Positions 1-5,597 of a stretch of DNA of 5,966 nt are shown one piece after another. The notes under the pieces are model-generated. The model was not told the DNA's origin. It made no database searches and saw only the letters and a program-made list of their open reading frames with translations. Location: positions 1 to 5,966 of the forward strand of contig JAAENB010000829.1 of assembly GCA_024224995.1 (NCBI GenBank). Direction: 5' to 3'. The translations under genes were made by a program, and so were the position numbers. Within the stretch, counting starts at the first letter, position 1. Every line of letters starts with the position of its first letter. Source of the DNA: a bacterium. GTDB lineage: Bacteria > Spirochaetota > UBA4802 > UBA5550.

Positions 1-99
1 GCCAGGGAACTGGACCCCATATCCGGCAAATCCAAAGTCGCGTATGAGATGAAAGCCTATAAACCTTTCTGGCTGGGATACAACGCCAACGAACTATAA
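1..99 (+). CDS. 3' end of an unrecognised protein-coding gene (partial)
   Basis: The first reading frame is open from the window edge to a TAA at 97-99 and gives 32 residues ending in YKPFWLGYNANEL. The other two plus frames hit stops within about 55 bases. The tail is rich in aromatic and charged residues. I do not recognise a family from so little, and no function is offered. A strong palindrome begins 18 bases after the stop and the next gene is convergent, which is the expected setting for the 3' end of a real gene. The start and most of the protein lie outside the window. Confidence 0.55.
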   Translation, partial: ARELDPISGKSKVAYEMKAYKPFWLGYNANEL

Positions 100-117
100 C
101 ATATTCTTTCCCCCTTT

Positions 118-145
118 CTGAGAAGGCGCGGCCGCGCCTTCTCAG
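118..145. terminator. Perfect 28-bp GC-rich palindrome between convergent genes, probable bidirectional terminator
   Basis: The two halves, CTGAGAAGGCGCGG and CCGCGCCTTCTCAG, are exact reverse complements. As RNA they give a stem of about 12 bp closed by a GGCC tip on either strand. The palindrome sits between the plus-strand stop at 99 and the minus-strand stop at 155, the usual place for a shared terminator. Neither side has a clear uridine tract (GAACAGCC follows on plus, AAAGGGGG on minus), so it is not a textbook intrinsic terminator. It could instead act as a 3'-end stabiliser. Structure is seen; function is inferred. Confidence 0.6.
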
Positions 146-154
146 GAACAGCCT

Positions 155-1282
155 TTAATGAGACTGCAAAAAGTCAATAGTTCTTTCAACTACTTCATAG
201 TGAATATCATCCCTTTCCATATAGGACTCATGATACACACCGGGAAAGAGAACCAGCTCAAATTCGGGCGCGTTCGTTGCTCTTTCTTTAAGCGTTTCGT
301 GGCCGTCTATTCCAACAAGCCAGTCGTCACCCGATTGAAAGAGAAGAATAGGAATTTGAATCTTTTTCGCGTTTTCGCATTTTCTCAGCTTAAATGTAGC
401 TTCGTACGCAAGCTTTACGAAGTTATTGGTAACTCCCCAGGTAGCACCGGGACCGCCGGCAATAAGATGAGGATTCTCATCAATAAACTCATTGTAGACT
501 TTCCAGCGTTTCCAGCTCTTTGTAAGCAGCTCAAATTTGAATTTTTCATAGGTCTCTTCAAAAGTAAGGTCGAATATTTTTTCCGGCTCTTCATTGTCTA
601 CGGCATACTCTTCCCCTTTACCGAGCGCCACAAGAGGAGCAACCATTGAATAACCGACTTTTTCATCGATCTTTGTGGGGTGAGTTGTTAGTATTTTATA
701 CATGGGAGAAGAGAGAATAGCCCCGTCGAAATCATGAGGATATTCCTGGATGTATAAAGTCGCAACGCATCCGCCAACGGAATGGGCAAAAAAGAACAAT
801 TTATCGTGTGATTTTTCATTAACAATAGTATCGTAAAATGTTTTTACGTCTTTCACATAGTTATCAAAATCCTTGATATAGACCTTTCTTTTTTCTTTAT
901 CGCTCCCGTTAAGGATCCTTCCGGAATTCCCGTGTCCCCGGTGTTCCATAATATAGATCGAAAAACCGGCATTTCTCAGGTCATAGATCATTTCGGCATA
1001 CTTGGTGTATGTTTCGTTTAATCCGTGAAGCATCACAATCGCGCCCTGTTCGTCTTCTACTTCGAATTTACCATAGGCAATTTCAATGCCGTCCGCTCCT
1101 TTAAAACTACCGAATTCACCCGAATGAAAATAGGGCAAAACCGTATTATTGTAGTACTGCCTGAATTCCTCTACCGCAGCCTCATCATCGAGTTCAATCT
1201 CGGGATACTCCATATCGCAGCCCGTGAGAACCAGGATGGCAACTGTTGCCATTGTAAACATTAGTCTTTTAAATGTGTTCAT
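155..1282 (-). CDS. Lipoprotein alpha/beta hydrolase (monoglyceride lipase / lysophospholipase-like, serine aminopeptidase S33 fold)
   Basis: The 375-residue protein starts with a lipoprotein signal: basic MNTFKR, a hydrophobic stretch to about residue 20, and lipobox LTGC with the lipidated Cys at 22. The mature part is an alpha/beta hydrolase. It has the oxyanion-loop motif LHGLNE (85-90), EHRGHGNSG (113-121) as in monoglyceride lipases and PldB-type lysophospholipases, a nucleophile elbow AHSVGG with Ser168, a probable acid Asp320 in SGDDWLV, and His351 in VYHES. A helical cap lies roughly between residues 195 and 300. The likely reaction is hydrolysis of a lipid or other carboxylic ester at the membrane surface; the substrate cannot be read from sequence. 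Ala replaces the first Gly of the GxSxG elbow. Asp follows the lipidated Cys, which in E. coli favours inner-membrane retention. The ATG at 1282 is preferred because GGAGG lies 5 bases upstream; an in-frame TTG at 1294 overlaps that site. The gene stands alone, convergent with the left gene and divergent from argD. Confidence 0.9.
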   Translation of the reverse strand: MNTFKRLMFTMATVAILVLTGCDMEYPEIELDDEAAVEEFRQYYNNTVLPYFHSGEFGSFKGADGIEIAYGKFEVEDEQGAIVMLHGLNETYTKYAEMIYDLRNAGFSIYIMEHRGHGNSGRILNGSDKEKRKVYIKDFDNYVKDVKTFYDTIVNEKSHDKLFFFAHSVGGCVATLYIQEYPHDFDGAILSSPMYKILTTHPTKIDEKVGYSMVAPLVALGKGEEYAVDNEEPEKIFDLTFEETYEKFKFELLTKSWKRWKVYNEFIDENPHLIAGGPGATWGVTNNFVKLAYEATFKLRKCENAKKIQIPILLFQSGDDWLVGIDGHETLKERATNAPEFELVLFPGVYHESYMERDDIHYEVVERTIDFLQSH

Positions 1283-1286
1283 AAAA

Positions 1287-1292
1287 CCCTCC
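1287..1292 (-). promoter_or_regulatory. Shine-Dalgarno site that decides the hydrolase start
   Basis: GGAGGG on the minus strand lies 4 bases before the ATG at 1282-1280. The longer alternative start, a TTG at 1294-1292, overlaps this site and has no comparable motif of its own upstream. It would also add four residues ahead of a normal signal-peptide n-region. The ATG start is therefore chosen. Confidence 0.85.
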
Positions 1293-1321
1293 AAAGTTTT
1301 ATTATTAGTTTAATTTGTAAA

Positions 1322-1344
1322 TCTCCCGAACCAATTTCAGGAGA
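1322..1344 (-). promoter_or_regulatory. Hairpin in the 5' untranslated region of the hydrolase gene
   Basis: On the minus strand TCTCC-T-GAA and TTC-G-GGAGA flank a 5-base loop. In RNA this is a 9-bp stem in which the single non-Watson-Crick position is a U-G wobble; on the plus strand the same position is a C/A mismatch. The hairpin ends about 40 bases before the hydrolase start codon. No uridine tract follows it closely, so it looks more like a leader structure or mRNA stabiliser than a terminator. It could be chance in an AT-rich spacer. Confidence 0.35.
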
Positions 1345-1349
1345 AAGAC

Positions 1350-1378
1350 AATAAATAACTATAGTAGTAACTAGTCAA
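1350..1378 (-). promoter_or_regulatory. Weak promoter candidate for the hydrolase gene
   Basis: On the minus strand TTGACT (1378-1373) matches five of six bases of the -35 consensus. The -10 is poor: TTTATT (1355-1350) at 17-bp spacing, or TATTTA (1357-1352) at 15 bp. A transcript from here would carry the hairpin at 1322-1344. Another, weaker pair (TTGGTT and TAAACT) exists closer to the gene. Only the presence of some promoter in this spacer is reasonably sure. Confidence 0.3.
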
Positions 1379-1439
1379 ATAATTTTTCTACGTATAGTTT
1401 TTTTTTCATACTTGACGCATCCGCACCCCCAAATTTTTA

Positions 1440-1455
1440 TTGACATATATATCAA
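1440..1455. promoter_or_regulatory. Operator-like palindrome over the -35 element; ARG-box-like spacing
   Basis: TTGACATATATATCAA is an imperfect palindrome with one symmetric pair of mismatches. Its core, TGA-N8-TCA with an AT-rich centre, has the spacing of the ArgR/AhrC operator (TGAAT-W4-ATTCA) and agrees with it at about 10 of 14 positions, but lacks the AT...AT flanking the arms. A repressor bound here would cover the -35 element of a promoter that drives arginine genes. Position and symmetry are seen; ArgR as the binder is inference. No second box is evident nearby. Confidence 0.35.
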
Positions 1456-1468
1456 CATTATATAATAG
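1440..1468 (+). promoter_or_regulatory. Strong sigma-70-type promoter for the argD-argF-(argG) block
   Basis: TTGACA (1440-1445) and TATAAT (1461-1466) both match the consensus perfectly. Their spacing is 15 bp; reading the -10 two bases later as TAATAG (1463-1468) gives the optimal 17 bp with a weaker hexamer. The surrounding DNA is AT-rich. Transcription would start near 1473, giving an argD leader of about 90 bases that contains the hairpin at 1495-1527. It is the only strong plus-strand promoter seen ahead of argD. Confidence 0.7.
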
Positions 1469-1494
1469 TAAACTTTGCGGCTCTTTTTGCAAAT

Positions 1495-1527
1495 AAATCG
1501 GGGTTAAATCCCGATTTTTATTTTTTA
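1495..1527 (+). terminator. Intrinsic-terminator-like hairpin in the argD leader (candidate attenuator)
   Basis: AAATCGGG (1495-1502) and CCCGATTT (1510-1517) form an 8-bp stem around a 7-base loop, followed by a uridine-rich run through 1526 (TT, A, TTTTTT). It lies about 20 bases after the expected transcription start and 35 bases before argD. No plus-strand gene lies immediately upstream to need a terminator, because the gene on the left runs the other way. The simplest reading is premature termination control of the arg block. A short RNA ending here is the alternative. A small hairpin, TTTGC/GCAAA (1474-1478/1489-1493), precedes it. Confidence 0.5.
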
Positions 1528-1543
1528 GAACTCCCGATTTTTA
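1509..1543 (+). repeat. Pair of 12-base direct repeats duplicating the terminator 3' arm
   Basis: TCCCGATTTTTA occurs exactly at 1509-1520 and again at 1532-1543. The first copy supplies the 3' arm and start of the uridine run of the leader hairpin; the second ends at the AGGA that precedes argD. AAATCGGG at 1495-1502 can therefore pair with either copy, and the two pairings exclude one another. The identity is seen; a switching role is inferred. Confidence 0.7.
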
Positions 1544-1562
1544 GGATGAAAACGTACATACT

Positions 1563-2777
1563 ATGTCAGTAAAACTGGAAAAAATAATAAAGGACGATAA
1601 AAAATACCTGTTCCGGAACTATGGCGACAGGCTCCCGGTCTGTTTTACCAGGGGAGACGGGTCTTATTTATACGACCAGGATAACAAAGAATATATCGAT
1701 TTTTTCTCGGGAATCGCGGTTTGCAACCTGGGCTATAACAATAAAGCCCTGAGCAAAGCGCTTCACAAGCAGGTAGACAGCCTGCTTCATTCATCCAACT
1801 GGTATTTGAACAAAGAGCAGATTGCCGCTGCCGAGCAAATAAACGAGCTCTCTTTTCCGGGAAAAACCCTTTTCTGCAACAGCGGTGCCGAAGCCAATGA
1901 AGGAGCCATTAAGCTGGCTCGAAAGTTCGGACTCAGCCACTCAAAAAACAAGTACCGCATAATCTCATTCAGCAATTCATTTCACGGAAGAACTTTCGCC
2001 AGCATGACAGCCACAGCTCAGAAAAAGATTCATTCCGGGTTTGGTCCCCTGCCCCAGGGGTTTATATATCTCCCTTTTAATGACATAAAGGCTTTTCAAA
2101 AGGAGATCAAAAAGAACAAGAATATTGCCGCTATTATGATTGAGCTTGTCCAGGGTGAAGGCGGTGTCAATATTGCCGATAAAAAATTTATAAAAGAAGT
2201 ATTCACCGTATGCCAAAAAAACGATATTATTACCATTGTTGATGAAGTTCAAACCGGGATTGGCAGAACCGGCACAATATTCGCCTACCAGCATTATGGC
2301 GTTACTCCGGACATTATTACCATGGCCAAGGGACTGGGAGGCGGGATTCCCATTGGTGCGATTCATGCCAAGAACTTCCTTGCCGGTGTTTTAACCCCCG
2401 GCAGCCACGGTACAACCTTTGGCGGAAACCACCTCGCCTGCGCTGCTGCCACTGCCGTATTAAAAGAGATCAAAAAAAGCAGCCTGCTAAAAAACGTAAA
2501 TACAATTAGTGAGTATATATTTGAGCGTCTGGAAGCGATCAGGGAAAAAACAGGCTTTATTACCGACATCCGGGGACTGGGACTCCAGATCGGGTTTGAA
2601 TTAAGCAAGCCGGGCATGGATATTGTAAAAACAGCCCTGGCAAAAAAATTAGTGATTAATTGTACCGCGGAAAAAGTCATTCGAATAATGCCTCCCCTGA
2701 CGATAAAACTATCAACAATAAAAGCGGGAATGGATATCCTGGAAGAGATCTTGCTGGATGAGGAAAAGAAAAAATGA
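1563..2777 (+). CDS. argD: Acetylornithine aminotransferase (class III PLP-dependent)
   Basis: This cytoplasmic enzyme of arginine synthesis converts N-acetylglutamate 5-semialdehyde to N2-acetylornithine using glutamate and pyridoxal phosphate. The 404 residues match the usual ArgD length. Visible motifs in order: YLYDQDNKEYIDFFSGIAV (36-53), phosphate-binding SGAEANEGAIKLAR (107-120), SFHGRT (139-144) with the substrate Arg143, the cofactor acid in VDEVQTGIGRTG (226-237, Asp227), the Schiff-base lysine Lys256 in MAKGLGGGIPIGA, GTTFGGN (283-289) and RIMPPL (374-379). Ornithine or succinylornithine aminotransferase would look similar, but the neighbouring argF and argG settle the pathway. The ATG at 1563 is the only usable start: an in-frame TAG lies at 1542 and no other start codon intervenes. 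The nearest purine-rich site, AGGA at 1543-1546, is 16 bases away, which is unusually far. The 3' end overlaps argF by 4 bases. Expression probably comes from the promoter at 1440-1468 through the hairpin-bearing leader. Confidence 0.96.
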   Translation: MSVKLEKIIKDDKKYLFRNYGDRLPVCFTRGDGSYLYDQDNKEYIDFFSGIAVCNLGYNNKALSKALHKQVDSLLHSSNWYLNKEQIAAAEQINELSFPGKTLFCNSGAEANEGAIKLARKFGLSHSKNKYRIISFSNSFHGRTFASMTATAQKKIHSGFGPLPQGFIYLPFNDIKAFQKEIKKNKNIAAIMIELVQGEGGVNIADKKFIKEVFTVCQKNDIITIVDEVQTGIGRTGTIFAYQHYGVTPDIITMAKGLGGGIPIGAIHAKNFLAGVLTPGSHGTTFGGNHLACAAATAVLKEIKKSSLLKNVNTISEYIFERLEAIREKTGFITDIRGLGLQIGFELSKPGMDIVKTALAKKLVINCTAEKVIRIMPPLTIKLSTIKAGMDILEEILLDEEKKK

Positions 2778-3715
2778 GAATTCCAAAACTTAAAACCAAC
2801 CATCTTCTTACGGTTATGGACCTGGACAAGGACGAAATAATTGACCTGTTCAACCTGGCAAAAAAACTAAAAAAAGACGTAAAAAAGAGGAAATGCCGCA
2901 ATATTCTAAAAGGACAATCCCTTGCCATGATCTTTGAAAAGAGCTCCACCCGGACACGGGTCTCCTTTGAAACAGGCATGACCCAGCTTGGCGGACACAG
3001 TCTCTTTTTAAGCGCTGACGATATCCAGCTGGGAAGAGGAGAAACCATCGCGGATACGGCCCGGGTAATGTCCCGGTATGTTGATGGTATTATGATTAGA
3101 ACCTTTTCCCATGAAGAAGCACAGGAGCTTGCTGCCAATTCCGAAATACCGGTAATTAATGGGCTTACGGATTCCTATCATCCCTGTCAAACCTTAACCG
3201 ATTATTTCACCATTTACGAAAGAGAAGACGACCTGAAAAATGTTAAACTGGCCTATATTGGTGACGGGAATAACATGGCTAATTCGCTCCTTCTTGGAGC
3301 TGCAATCCTGGGAACCAGGATTACCATAGCCTCTCCTAAAAAATACAGTCCCGATCTTGAGGTTATAGAAACGGCCTATAAGATATCCGCGTTATCGGGA
3401 GCAAAAATAGATGTAACAGACGACATTGACAAGGCTGTTGAAGGAGCCAACTATATCTATACCGATGTATGGGTTAGTATGGGCCAGGAAAAAGAAGTGG
3501 CAAAAAGAAAGAAAGCGTTTACCAAATTCAAGATCACCAAAAAACTGCTGGAAAAATGCGCCCCGGGCTGCAAAGTAATGCACTGCCTCCCTGCTCACCG
3601 GGGAGAAGAGATTGATGCTGACGTATTAGAATCGGATCAGTCAATCGTATTCGACCAGGCGGAAAACCGGCTCCATGTTCAAAAAGCCGTTATGTGCGCG
3701 TTAATGAAGAAATAA
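2774..3715 (+). CDS. argF: Ornithine carbamoyltransferase
   Basis: This cytoplasmic enzyme joins carbamoyl phosphate and ornithine to give citrulline. At 313 residues it is in the normal range. The carbamoyl-phosphate domain has the diagnostic SSTRTRVSFE (57-66). HPCQTLTD (136-143) follows, then the ornithine domain with YIGDGNNMANS (161-171), DVWVSMGQE (231-239, containing the SMG loop) and the catalytic HCLPAHRGEEI (270-280). FDQAENRLHVQKA (293-305) is the usual C-terminal helix. HCLPAHRG and SMG distinguish it from aspartate carbamoyltransferase. Position in a biosynthetic block with argD and argG argues for the anabolic enzyme rather than a catabolic arcB. Its ATG overlaps the argD stop as ATGA, with GAGG at 2760-2763 ten bases upstream inside argD, so the two are probably translationally coupled. 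Confidence 0.97.
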   Translation: MRIPKLKTNHLLTVMDLDKDEIIDLFNLAKKLKKDVKKRKCRNILKGQSLAMIFEKSSTRTRVSFETGMTQLGGHSLFLSADDIQLGRGETIADTARVMSRYVDGIMIRTFSHEEAQELAANSEIPVINGLTDSYHPCQTLTDYFTIYEREDDLKNVKLAYIGDGNNMANSLLLGAAILGTRITIASPKKYSPDLEVIETAYKISALSGAKIDVTDDIDKAVEGANYIYTDVWVSMGQEKEVAKRKKAFTKFKITKKLLEKCAPGCKVMHCLPAHRGEEIDADVLESDQSIVFDQAENRLHVQKAVMCALMKK

Positions 3716-3806
3716 AATGAAAGTTTAAAGTTTAGAGGTTTGAAAAAGACTCAATAAAAAGAACCAAACCCTTATTTTTTAATACTATTAACGAGGTAAA
3801 ATTATT
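3716..3806 (+). other. argF-argG spacer with tandem heptamer, weak hairpin and argG Shine-Dalgarno site
   Basis: The 91-base spacer is strongly AT-rich. It begins with two tandem AAAGTTT units (3720-3733). GGTTTG (3737-3742) can pair with CAAACC (3765-3770) across a 22-base loop and is followed by CTTATTTTTT, so it could be a weak terminator or attenuator, but a 6-bp stem with that loop is marginal. GAGGT at 3793-3797, nine bases before the argG ATG, is a good ribosome binding site. I see no convincing separate promoter, so argG is probably read mainly from upstream. Confidence 0.5.
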
Positions 3807-5006
3807 ATGAACGTTAAAAAAGTTGTACTTGCTTATTCCGGAGGACTCGACACCTCCATAATCGTGAAATGGCTTATTGATACCTATGGCTGCGAAGTTA
3901 TTTGCTACGCTGCCGATGTTGGCCAGGAAGAAGAGCTCGACGGTCTTGAAGAAAAGGCCATAAAAACCGGCGCGAGCAAATGCTATATTGAAGACCTTAC
4001 GGAAGAATTTGTTAAGGATTATATTTTCCCTGCCATAAAAGCGAATGCCATTTATGAAGACCGCTATCTCCTGGGAACCTCTCTTGCCCGGCCCATTATT
4101 GCCAAACGGCATGTTGAAATAGCCCTTAAAGAAGGGGCAGACGCTGTATGCCACGGTGCTACGGGTAAAGGAAATGACCAGGTCCGTTTTGAAATGGGTT
4201 TTAAGGCTCTTGGCCCGCACCTGAATATCATTGCTCCCTGGCGAATATGGGATCTCGATTCCAGGACCAAACTTTTCGATTACGCGGAAAAACACGACAT
4301 TCCTCTTCCCATTTCAAAAGATAAACCCTACAGTATGGACAGGAACATTCTGCACATTTCCTACGAAGGGGGCATACTTGAAGATCCCTTCCAGGAACCG
4401 GACGAAAGCATGTTCATGCTTACGAAATCTCCGGAAAACGCTCCTGATTCTCCTACTTACCTGGATATTGATTTTGTAGCTGGTGAGCCTGTTGCCCTTG
4501 ACGGTGAAAAACTCGGTCCCATGGCTCTTATGAAAAAACTGAACAAGCTTGCCGGAGAAAACGGTGTTGGCAGGATCGACATTGTTGAAAACAGGCTTGT
4601 GGGCATTAAATCAAGAGGAGTCTATGAAACTCCGGCCGGAACCGTGCTTCTGGAAGCTCACCGGGATCTCGAATCGATCACTCTGGATAGAGACACGCAG
4701 CATCTCAAGGATAAACTGGCCAATGAATACGCGATCCTGGTTTATAACGGGCTCTGGTTCTCCAAAAAAAGAGAAGCCCTTGATGCCTTTATTAACGAAA
4801 CCCAAAAAGATGTTACCGGTACTGTCCGGGTAAAGCTCTACAAAGGGAATTGTACTGTTGTTGGCAGAAAATCCCCGGTAACCCTGTACGAACCGGACAT
4901 TGCCACTTTTGATGAAAGTGAAATGTACGATCAAAAAGACGCGTCCGGTTTCCTTAATATTTTCGGCTTACCTACCAAAGTTGAAGCTCTTTTAAGAAAA
5001 AAATAG
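3807..5006 (+). CDS. argG: Argininosuccinate synthase
   Basis: This cytoplasmic enzyme condenses citrulline and aspartate, with ATP going to AMP and pyrophosphate, to form argininosuccinate, the penultimate step of arginine synthesis. The 399 residues fit the common bacterial ArgG of about 400. The N-type ATP pyrophosphatase loop AYSGGLDTS is at 9-17. DVGQ (37-40), GTSLARP (90-96) and [15 protein letters not shown] (115-129) follow. Then come YSMDRN (175-180), YEGGILEDP (186-194) and the tetramer-domain motif [19 protein letters not shown] (261-279). All residues I would expect in the catalytic loops are present. The ATG at 3807 has GAGGT nine bases upstream, and [13 protein letters not shown] is a standard N-terminus. 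The gene ends one base from the stop of the convergent PIN gene. argH, which often follows argG, is not here. Confidence 0.97.
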   Translation: MNVKKVVLAYSGGLDTSIIVKWLIDTYGCEVICYAADVGQEEELDGLEEKAIKTGASKCYIEDLTEEFVKDYIFPAIKANAIYEDRYLLGTSLARPIIAKRHVEIALKEGADAVCHGATGKGNDQVRFEMGFKALGPHLNIIAPWRIWDLDSRTKLFDYAEKHDIPLPISKDKPYSMDRNILHISYEGGILEDPFQEPDESMFMLTKSPENAPDSPTYLDIDFVAGEPVALDGEKLGPMALMKKLNKLAGENGVGRIDIVENRLVGIKSRGVYETPAGTVLLEAHRDLESITLDRDTQHLKDKLANEYAILVYNGLWFSKKREALDAFINETQKDVTGTVRVKLYKGNCTVVGRKSPVTLYEPDIATFDESEMYDQKDASGFLNIFGLPTKVEALLRKK

Positions 5007-5007
5007 A

Positions 5008-5544
5008 TCATAGACCTGGAGTTATTGTAAATAACTCCAGGTCTTCTTCCATACAATTCCGCGCGTAATCCAGAACAAATTTAGAGTATCTTCCAAGTGA
5101 AATAATCTTCTCTGTGGTTTCATAGAACCGTTCCCAGGATAGTAAGTCGGAAAAAAAGAAGAGCTTTGGCACCAGCAGGGCATTAATATAGGGAATGCCC
5201 GTATCCCGGCAATATGCCGCCCCTTTTCCATCGTCAATTATAATAAAATCTGCCGGTACTGCGGCATTATGATATAATAAAATGGTATCCCTCTCTCCGC
5301 TGTGAAGCCTGGACAGAGAATTATCGCCCCTGTCCTCTTCCCTCCCGGAAAAACCGGGATATATTTTTATCTTTTGCTCTTTACCGTAAGCGGCAAATTC
5401 CGCAGCTCCGGCATACCCTTCCTTTGTCAGCTCATCAAAGACCGATTGAGACACGGCTATTTCATAGAAATAAACCAGGTCTTCGAACAGGCCTGCTTTA
5501 AACAGGAGTATACTTGAGGAAGAATCAATTAACGCTTTTTTCAT
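5008..5544 (-). CDS. PIN-domain protein (DUF3368-like putative ribonuclease, possible orphan toxin)
   Basis: The 178-residue protein looks like a PIN-fold nuclease. ALIDSSSSILLFKAGL (4-19) carries the first metal-ligand Asp7, VSQSVFDELTKEG (31-43) the helix acid Glu38, HSGERDTILLYHNA (81-94) the third acid (Glu84 or Asp86), and FIIIDDGKGAAYCRDTGIPYINA (100-122) the last acids Asp104/Asp105. This order, including GER-D-I and the late IDD-KA-like segment, is that of DUF3368-type PIN proteins near VapC toxins. Such proteins use Mg2+ or Mn2+ to cut RNA; the target is unknown. A further 50 residues follow the core, and the last 11 codons (168-178) double as a hairpin. The ATG at 5544 has AAGGGG eight bases upstream. 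No antitoxin gene is seen upstream, where one would be expected for a toxin-antitoxin pair. Family assignment rests on motif reading. Confidence 0.75.
   Translation of the reverse strand: MKKALIDSSSSILLFKAGLFEDLVYFYEIAVSQSVFDELTKEGYAGAAEFAAYGKEQKIKIYPGFSGREEDRGDNSLSRLHSGERDTILLYHNAAVPADFIIIDDGKGAAYCRDTGIPYINALLVPKLFFFSDLLSWERFYETTEKIISLGRYSKFVLDYARNCMEEDLELFTITPGL
5012..5044. terminator. 15-bp hairpin, probable shared terminator of argG and the PIN gene
   Basis: Positions 5012-5026 and 5030-5044 are perfect reverse complements around a 3-base loop (GTA). On the plus strand the hairpin starts five bases after the argG stop and is followed by TCTTCC, a modest pyrimidine run. On the minus strand a T7 run follows about 10 bases further on. 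It lies inside the PIN coding sequence, covering codons 168-178 almost to its TGA at 5010-5008. The stem is long enough to act on both converging transcripts; the weak uridine tracts leave efficiency open. Confidence 0.7.
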
Positions 5545-5559
5545 AGGATAAGCCCCTTA

Positions 5560-5591
5560 TTTATAGCTGCCTTTTTTATTTGCTTTGTCAA
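5560..5591 (-). promoter_or_regulatory. Promoter candidate for the PIN gene
   Basis: On the minus strand a perfect TTGACA (5591-5586) precedes TATAAA (5565-5560), which ends 15 bases before the ATG. The 20-bp spacing is longer than the 16-18 usually seen, so strength is doubtful. If it is used, transcription would begin within about 10 bases of the start codon and leave a very short leader holding AAGGGG. Confidence 0.4.
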
Positions 5592-5597
5592 TCTTAA

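Noticed and set aside
158..649. 163-codon plus-strand open frame opposite the hydrolase
   Set aside because: It lies wholly antisense to a gene with a clear catalytic triad, lipobox and ribosome site; its translation shows no recognisable domain and no ribosome site was found.
1412..1440. Second plus-strand promoter, TTGACG with TTTTAT at 17 bp, just upstream of the argD promoter
   Set aside because: The -10 is poor and it is overshadowed by the consensus hexamers 28 bases downstream.
1475..1507. Possible leader peptide in the argD leader: TTG start, ten codons including two CGG arginine codons, stop at 1505-1507, overlapping the terminator hairpin
   Set aside because: It would start within a few bases of the expected transcription start, uses TTG, has no ribosome site, and its two Arg codons are not adjacent. 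It is too weak to call ribosome-mediated attenuation.
2363..3138. Minus-strand open frames of about 150 codons opposite argD and argF
   Set aside because: They are shadows of strongly conserved enzymes on the plus strand, with low-complexity Ser/Phe-rich translations and no family signal.
4231..4833. Plus-strand out-of-frame open frames inside argG
   Set aside because: They overlap the intact, motif-complete argG reading frame and have no independent start signals.
5302..5517. 71-codon plus-strand open frame opposite the PIN gene, considered as an overlapping antitoxin
   Set aside because: No ribosome site and no antitoxin-like fold or DNA-binding motif was evident; it is better explained as the complement of the PIN coding sequence.
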